Below, piece after piece: positions 56,978 through 64,000 of a stretch of 64,000 bases of DNA. The stretch lies in NCBI GenBank assembly GCA_028023455.1, contig JAQFVV010006452.1:178501-242500 (forward strand). Direction: 5' to 3'. Position 1 is the first letter of the stretch. Each line of letters begins with the position of its first letter. The notes under the pieces are model-generated. The model was not told where the DNA came from, made no database searches, and was given only the letters and a program-made list of their open reading frames with translations. The position numbers were made by a program, and so were the translations under genes. The stretch is from Epiperipatus broadwayi. Its lineage: Eukaryota; Onychophora; Udeonychophora; Euonychophora; Peripatidae.

Positions 56978-57118
56978 TACATTGTTTTTTTTTTTTTTTT
57001 CTCATATGCCATAGCATCTGCTGGGACGCGAACCCACAACCGTCTGCAACCAATTACTTGCTTGCACGGCGGCTACGATGACCTCTCGGCTAACAACGCT
57101 TGACTACATTGTTTTTTT
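56978..57118 (-). mobile_element. tRNA-headed SINE with target duplication
   Basis: Minus-strand head 57,014-57,099 with B box GGTTCGCGTCCC and the CATAGCATC end, poly-T (A tail) at 56,985-57,000. TACATTGTTTTTTT on both sides (56,978 and 57,105-57,118) is the duplicated target merging with the tail. Confidence 0.82.
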
Positions 57119-58257
57119 GTTGAAAGATTTCAATAGTTTGTCCAATTCTATTCTAAAGTCAGACATACCTTTTCAATGAAAGCAATTAACCTTGCAATTT
57201 TTAAAACCACTGTCCGATAAATATTTAAATGTGAATGGTGTTACACATATACCATCAGAATATTCTAATCCATCATAAGCTTTTGCTTAAAAATGTTTTG
57301 TATTTACTTTATATGACCAATACTGTGAAGGTGTACTATTAGATTCAATGTCAATTCATTCAACAAATTAAAAACATACTGATTGGTCTAAAAATTTTCA
57401 TCATATTTTCAAACTTTTATAAATATTTTTTTCTGTATGTCTTTACTTTTAATCACTAGAGGTGCATATTTTTCTTTCATTCAAAAATTGGGGCAAAACA
57501 ATGGACCAATATATAATTACTTTATCTAAGCTCAATGTTGCTGAAGAGTTTTTCATCACTGGCTACTAAACCACTTCAATTATTTGAACATTCTCACCTA
57601 ACCAAATTTTTTATGAATTACAATCAAAAATGTTTTTGTGGATAAATTAATAAATTCTCAAAATAGAACAACCATCAGTAAACTAAAAATTTAAAAACCA
57701 AGATGAAAAATTTTGGGTTTTGCTTTTAATTGGTTTAAACTTCATCATTAAACCAATATCATATATGCTTAATATCACTTTTCATTTCAAATTCCTGATT
57801 TTTAACCAGATATAATGACAGTCTTTTTTATTCAATCATGCATAAACTGTGTAAAATTTACTAGATATTTGTTGGTAAGTATCTAATATTGAACATTGTC
57901 ACCAAAATTTTTAATTGACTAAATCAAGTGACTTGATCAAATTGTTAAAAGCATTATATAAATTACAATTTTCCTTATGACAATTGTTTGTATTTATCTG
58001 ACAATGAAACTATATAGCTCTCCTTGATGTTCAAAAATAACATTGGATATCTAGTAATTACTTATATAAAAGTACAAATGCCTTATTCAACAAAATTTCT
58101 AAATGTAGTTTTGCTGTAGTGAAGAACTTTGACATCCCATAATAATTATTAAAGTCTTTTTTTCCAATTTTTAATATTTATAAAGGAGAACAGTAGAAGC
58201 ATTCTTAAAATTGGGTGTCACAACTTAATGAGTCCATAAATTTTTAAAATAACTATC
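57119..58257. other. AT-rich sequence, no identified gene
   Basis: No motif of the PLEs or LINEs could be placed on either strand with confidence. Confidence 0.4.
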
Positions 58258-58735
58258 TTTCTTATTGCACTGCTGAATCCATATAATATTAATATCATTT
58301 CCATTCTTTATTACTTTGATAATGCTTTTTACAACCCACTATTGATGATTTTGATTGCCCCAGTAATCTTTTTCAGAACTTCTACATATATTTTCAAATT
58401 TTAACTATCTATTCAACCTTTTAAATATTTCCTTTATCTTTTTTATTGCATTGTCAAATCCATATAATATTAATATCATTTACATTCTTTATTATTTTTA
58501 TAATGCTTTTTACAACCCACTATTGACAGTTTCAATTGCCCTAGAAACCTTCTTCAGAACTTCTACTTATATTTTCAAATCTTAATGGATATCTAAATTA
58601 AATAGATAGCAGTTAAGATTTGAAAATATAAGTAGAAGGTCTGAAGAAGATTGTTAGGGAAGTGAAACTGTCAATAGTGTGTTGTAAAAAGCATTGTAAA
58701 AGTAATAAAGAATGTAAATAATAAATTCTTAAAAT
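58258..58735. repeat. Direct and inverted copies of a 180-bp repeat
   Basis: Units at about 58,258-58,440 and 58,441-58,600 are tandem (ATCCATATAATATTAATATC, ACAACCCACTATTGA, TTCAGAACTTCTAC) and the third at 58,605-58,735 is inverted. Each carries CTGAAGA, A, GATT...AATC and GAAAC in the inverted sense, a weak hammerhead-like order without convincing stem I. Confidence 0.7.
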
Positions 58736-61516
58736 CCCAACAACTTTAAAGCTAATACATTATTACCATATTTTAAAACTTTTTTAAATATTTTATCAAC
58801 ATTTGTATGCAGTCTTACCATTTTAAAAATTACATAAAATTATTTTAACTTCATTAAGTTGTTTATTTAATGTTGACAATATATATGAGTAAATTAGATG
58901 AATATTTTATTAAGAGTGGTTACCTAAATTCTTACACCATTATTTAAAAACTGATCAAAATATTTATTCAGCTTGTTCAAGATACTATCATTAATCAAAT
59001 AAAACAAAGCTATCATTTCTCAGTCAGAATTTTTATTTTAATAGAAACAAAAAAAAAACTTGCTCTTTGCAACACACTTCTTCAGATTATTTCATGTCTT
59101 GAAAATATGATATGCTCTAAAGAATAAAGAATTAAATTTCTTATACAATTAGAATAGGACCTATTTTTAATGCAATTATCCTAATCTTTAAACATGTGTC
59201 CAGGTGTTGTATGCCTGTATGTGATCATGCAATATATTTAATTTTAATGGTAATATAAATTGTAAGATGTCATTGTTTGAATATGGACACATCCAAGTTC
59301 TTTTACAATAATAATTCTGCTAACTAAAATGTTTTACACTGTCAATCTCTGTGATGCAAAAATTTCAATAACAGTTTGTATTAATTCATAGAATCAACAT
59401 AATGAAATTCAATATCATTATACAATGTTTACAGTTTTACTAACATGTATTTTGAAATCGCTTAAAAGAAATAGTCAGTTTTTTAATGATGCTGTTACAA
59501 TAATACTATCCAATAAAAAACCAAAGTTTTTTTTTAACTTTTTGAAACTAAATTTAAAATATAAGTACTAATAAAATGCTATAGATGCACAATGAACAAA
59601 ACAATTTTAATAATAATATCTCATTTATATGTCTAATAACAAAGAATATACCCAATCAAAACTTTGTTTTGGCCAATCAATATTCATATGTTGTATGGAC
59701 CTAAGTTTCAAAAAAATTAAAGCCAAATTATTACATTTATTACTATCATTATCTCATACTTTATTACCATTATCATACTATTATTGATTAATATTATTGA
59801 TTAATATTAATATTATTAATTGTATAGCTCTGATGATGACTGCAAACAGTCGAAACTGTAAGAGTAAAGTTTTGGTGTAAAAAATAGTATTTTTAAGTGT
59901 ATAAGAAAGTTGGAAATGGTATTGTATGTATTTTTGATTTTCACAACTTTTTAAATCTTTTAATGATAAATCCATTGTACAAAATGATAGAGCATGATGG
60001 GATTGCCAGGCAATTTTTAGAAAACATTTTTTTCTGTTTTTATGCTTTATAGTCAAACATCTCTAAGAGGACATAAAGACATTCATTTGTTTGCTGAGTG
60101 ATAAAAAAAATTATATTTAAAGCAACCCAATACTGATTGTATTGAGCCATACAATACCATAACTAAAAACATCCAATCCAACAAAAGTTATCCTATCTTT
60201 GTTTGCTGACCAAAAAGAGATTATGCAAAAAAGATTAAAGTCAGAATAACTGAAAGTGTAAATAAAAGATAGAAATAATGCATGAGATTATGATTCCATT
60301 GCCATGATTGGCATTCTTATTGCCAAGAGTTATTACATTTCTAGAGAACTACATCACTGAGTTTAACAACAGATCTTTATCCATTTTAATGGTTGGAAAT
60401 ATTACTTAAATGCATAAACCCATTATCACTATAATTGTGGAGAGATGGTTGATAACCTGGGGAACTTATAAAACCAAAACCTATGCTGGATCCATAAAGG
60501 AATAAAAGAAAATGGGGAGTGAGGGAAAAAACTGAAAAGATAAAACAGTTTGGCATTTTTTGATAAATCAATATAAACTTTATCTTCTTAGAAATTGATT
60601 ATTCACAGATAAATTTTAAATGGTAAATATTCATTTATCTATTGACAATTGGAACCTATTCAATTCTTGGTTCAGCAATTAACAACTACTTAGTAGAGTA
60701 TTATAATCAAATATTATACAGCATTAATAATAAGTCACACAGTAAGCAATGCTTTAATTAGTTTTTAAATAATGAAATTTAAAAGATTCTATATTATACC
60801 GCTTTTCCAAGTAACTAACCATTATGCTATTTAAGTTATTAACAAAAAAAAAAAGCAAAACAAAATAATAACACTTTGAGAAGATGAAAGTATTGTTGTA
60901 TAATGTTTAATGAGGAATTTACTATTATACAATTGTATATGTGTTTGGTCTATTATTTATAAGTATATATAATTGTTTAACGTAAGTTAGCTAATAAATT
61001 AATTCGATATTTAAATTGTAAATAGTACAAGTATTTTTATAATGTCATATTACTTCTCATCTTATACAAAAAATTTCAGAAGGAAACTGTTTATTACATT
61101 ATAAGCTTGAACAATCAATATGTACTAGTGTTAATGTTTATTATATCCATATCTAATGCTATCCTATTTATGCCTCTAGAATAATACAATAAATCTCATT
61201 GCTTTATTATTTTAATTTCCTACACATTTAATTTGTTTTTTTTTTAGGTTCTGAAACTAATTCTATATTAAAATATTATTTGTCTGATTTTATTATTTTT
61301 TAGTTTTATTTTAACATGAAAATTATTGACAAATAGCAATTTTAATATAATATTCTTCTCCAAGATGATTAAAAATATGGATATTTTAAATTTCAATTCT
61401 TTGCAAGTCATTTTACATATATTATATATATCCATATGAGACTCAGTTTTAATCATAACCCTAGTTGGTCATATTTTATTTTGCTATTTGTTTTGTTTCT
61501 ATTACAAAATAATACG
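58736..61516. other. AT-rich sequence, no gene seen
   Basis: At 59,830-59,860 the plus strand has CTGATGA, T, stem GACTG/CAGTC with loop CAAA, GAAAC, TGTA: core and stem II of a hammerhead, but only two bases of stem I pair. Otherwise nothing recognisable. Frames at 59,781-60,056 and 60,386-60,571 have no domain. Confidence 0.45.
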
Positions 61517-61640
61517 TATTTTGTCAAGCGTTGATGGCCTAGTGGTTAGCGTAGCTGCCTTCCAAGCAGCTGGCCCGGATTCATTTCCCAGTCAATGCAT
61601 TTGACATATGAATAATAATAATAATAATACTTATTTCATT
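61517..61640 (+). mobile_element. tRNA-Gly(UCC)-like SINE
   Basis: Head 61,528-61,598 closely matches the 34.7-kb copy: A box TGGCCTAGTGGTTAGC, loop CTTCCAA, B-box region GGATTCATTTCC decayed. It ends TTTGACATATG and an AAT repeat. AATACGTATTT before and AATACTTATTT after (one mismatch) look like a target duplication. Confidence 0.82.
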
Positions 61641-63184
61641 GAATTAAAAAAGAAAGAGATGTTAAATTTGAATTTGTATCAACCTTCCAAGACTCACAAA
61701 GTGCTAATGAAAGAAAAACCACAATATATTGTATCGCATCTTTTATATGCACAAGATATCTATATTCTTGAAGTATTCATGGTCTTAATTATTGCAATTT
61801 GATGTGAGAAGTAAAGTTTTCACAAATCAAATATCACGGCAAATAGTATTTAATTTTTTTAAAAAATATATAAAATCTTGATGTTTATTTTAAAGATCTT
61901 AATTTTAAATAAACAATAGAATGGTGCGATTACTCAGGAGCTCATAGGAAGTTCAGGTATTGGAAATGGTAGAACTGAAATCAATTTGAGGACCTTATAC
62001 TCTAAAGTCTGACATCCTGTGTTTTCACTAAACCACATAGGACATCATAAATATGGATGGTTTGTTATTTGTAAAATTAAAACCAAGTTGATTAGTAACA
62101 TAAATACAAATAGTTTTTAATATGCATTCTCTGTTATTTTCTATTAAACCTGTTTTTTTAAATATATGTAATTTTGATGATATTAAAACTTTAAGTTGAA
62201 GTAATCATATTGTGTAAGCCAATACTAATGCATCAATAAATATTAATAACGAATATAATATAAGACATAGATACAATTTCAAAATGATTTAAGCAGTATT
62301 TAAAATCTATTTATTAAATTATTACTATTAGTGTAGTTTATTAATGGCTCATGGAAAGTGGTCATTTCTGTTTAAATTTATATACATAAATAGAAATATA
62401 TATATATATATATTGTGCCAGGCCCGTTTGATGTGGCCAAGTACAAGATAAGGTCAGATAAATTAATGGTCGAAAATACGTAAAAAGCCATTAAATGGGA
62501 GGTGGGTATACTATTTATATAATTGAAATTTGTTATAAATTAAGAGAGAGAGAGAGCTGTGGTGATAATATAAACTCACACACACGTGATTAAAGTCAAT
62601 GTTTAAAGGCTTAGAAACATGTATTTGTAATTTTGATTTTTGTTTTTTATTTTTTTTAAAAAAGAAAAAGATAATTCCAAAGTGTATTTATAATTTTAAA
62701 TATTTTTGTTTGATGAAGAAACAGCATTTATTTAACAAATTGTTATTCTCTATTTATATTTTTTGAGGGTTTACAAAAATGTAAAAAGGAAAATTTTAAA
62801 TATTAATGTTGATTAAAAATATTTAAGAATAATTTCAAAATCAAGGTTTTAATGGTCATTTTCTCTTCATTTGCATTTGAGCAAGTCATTGTCTTAAATT
62901 TAAGAAAAGCCTAAAGGCATTGTGACTTCCTGTCCATGCTAAAATAATTTTAACAGGACAAAAGAGTTTAATTAGACTTGGGATAATGGAGAGAGGAATG
63001 TTCAAGTTATATGAAACAATCTTTTAATTAAAACAGAAAAAACTTCGATTCTGATAATGAAATTAATCAAGAGTAAAAAGATGTTATCATTTCATTGTGA
63101 TCTGAATGGAGATATAAAAAAAAAAGAAAAATCTAATTGGAAATAAAATTCTTAAAACAATTAGTAAAACCAATTCAATGAGAT
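61641..63184. other. AT-rich sequence, no gene seen
   Basis: A short TA tract at 62,397-62,412, GA tract at 62,543 and CA tract at 62,576. The 64-residue frame at 61,608 begins in the SINE tail and is not a gene. Confidence 0.5.
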
Positions 63185-63460
63185 TTGATTAATTTTTGTG
63201 TCAGGGAGGGTATACCTGAATTGAGATTGTATGGAAGTGGGATATCTGTTCTGAAATTGCAAGGGGCAGTTGACTTTTGCTTTCAAAGAAGGCAGTTCAC
63301 TTTAGTTTTTCTAAGAAGAGAGCAGTCTATTTTTTTCTTATCAAAGAGAGCAGATCACATTTGCAAATCTTATTGGGAAGCTAATGCTATTCTGAAACAT
63401 GCGGAGTCATGCAACTGTTTTAATCATGCTGATTCTAATACCTTGCCATCAGTGAAATAA
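63185..63460 (+). other. 91-residue open frame, unrecognised, with minisatellite
   Basis: The frame is moderately rich in C, H and R, but much of it is a degenerate 28-29 bp repeat (see next entry), so the open frame may be chance. No family is recognised. The region to about 63,850 is less AT-rich than the rest of the window and could be exon, untranslated region or an unknown repeat. Confidence 0.25.
63263..63365 (+). repeat. Degenerate 28-29 bp minisatellite
   Basis: Units start at 63,263, 63,291, 63,320 and 63,348, each opening with GGCAG or GAGCAG and ending in a T-rich then AAAGA-like stretch. Confidence 0.7.
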
Positions 63461-64000
63461 CCTAGCAGTTAACCAGTCAGTTGATTCTGATGGAAGCATA
63501 ACTACAACACACCATCGAAGCCTGCAGTTAACCTAGGATCCTTAAACCAATAAAGGACAATTGATATCATTTAATATCCTGTTGAATATCCATTCTCCAA
63601 CTTAAAGATGCAAATCAAGCATTCGCTTACAGATAAAATGATCATGGAATAGAATCTGACTTCAGCGCGTCCATCCAGCTTCGCTCCTACCATCCCAACA
63701 GAATGTAAACCCCGAGATTCAAGCACCAAGGTGATGATGATCAATTCTATGAACTTATAATGCAGTCAAGTCTAGCCCTTGCCGCAGTAGATGAACGTAT
63801 AGCCCACTCAAAACCCATACAAGAATGAAGCTTATAGACTTTATCGGGTATACTATTTTTTGTGTGTATTTATTCTATTTAAATTTGATACACATGTCAT
63901 AAATATATCTTATATACATACGTACACAAACACATCTTTCATGTAACTTGTTAATTTTTCATTGTTTGCTTAATGCCTGTGTGTGAATTTATAATTCACA
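63461..64000. other. Moderate-GC stretch, then AT-rich, no gene seen
   Basis: About 63,461-63,850 is noticeably richer in C and G (for example GCGCGTCCATCCAGCTTCGC) but I see no frame, RNA fold or repeat in it. Confidence 0.4.

Overview
This is a very AT-rich metazoan window, roughly three quarters A+T judged by eye. It holds long TA, TG and AAT microsatellites, tRNA-headed SINEs, APE/RT LINE fragments and many Penelope-like elements (PLEs) with GIY-YIG endonuclease remnants. That mix points to an invertebrate nuclear genome, but the sequence does not let me name the phylum. I found no intact host gene, rRNA gene or functional tRNA gene. Every coding stretch I could identify is a decayed retroelement, apart from one unplaced GC-richer island near 52.7-52.98 kb.

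The standout content is a set of elements that can fold as type I hammerhead ribozymes (HHRs), here named A to D. Family B (7,135-9,526) is a 409-bp unit in tandem copies on one strand followed by copies on the other, with six complete HHRs. Family A (4,794-6,211) is one inverted plus one direct copy of a 464-bp unit, inserted as a block between 14-bp target site duplications; shorter solo copies lie at 13, 30 and 32.7 kb. Family C (39.0-39.5 kb) and family D (418-bp period, 54.9-55.66 kb) have different sequences but the same plan: a 15-nt palindrome CTGAAYTNRGTTCAG, a CATAT/TATA-like stretch, then an HHR about 150-200 nt downstream. The plan matches what is known of metazoan retrozymes (small HHR retroelements thought to be mobilised by PLEs).

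PLE remnants provide the likely mobilising machinery. They lie at 1.2-3.8 kb (two head-to-head copies), 9.6-10.1 kb, 15.7-16.4 kb, 22.3-24.5 kb, 37.8-38.25 kb, 39.6-40.8 kb, 41.3-45.0 kb and 49.0-49.5 kb. At least five carry, 40-170 nt past the end of their coding remnant, an HHR-like fold. In it the core positions equivalent to 3 and 8 (normally a C-G pair) are A and U in one PLE lineage and U and A in another.

The rest of the window is foldback elements with inverted arms (family E at 21.6, 33.9, 35.5, 53.4 and 56.4 kb; others at 2.4, 31.9-32.2, 36.4, 37.3, 45.2 and 58.3-58.7 kb), RTE-like LINE 3' ends (11.4, 17.0, 25.1, 55.7 kb), a longer LINE (45.5-48.7 kb), a LINE RT fragment (26.1-26.9 kb), six SINEs, and long AT-rich stretches where I see nothing. 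All functional statements on ribozyme activity and mobilisation are inference from motif and context.
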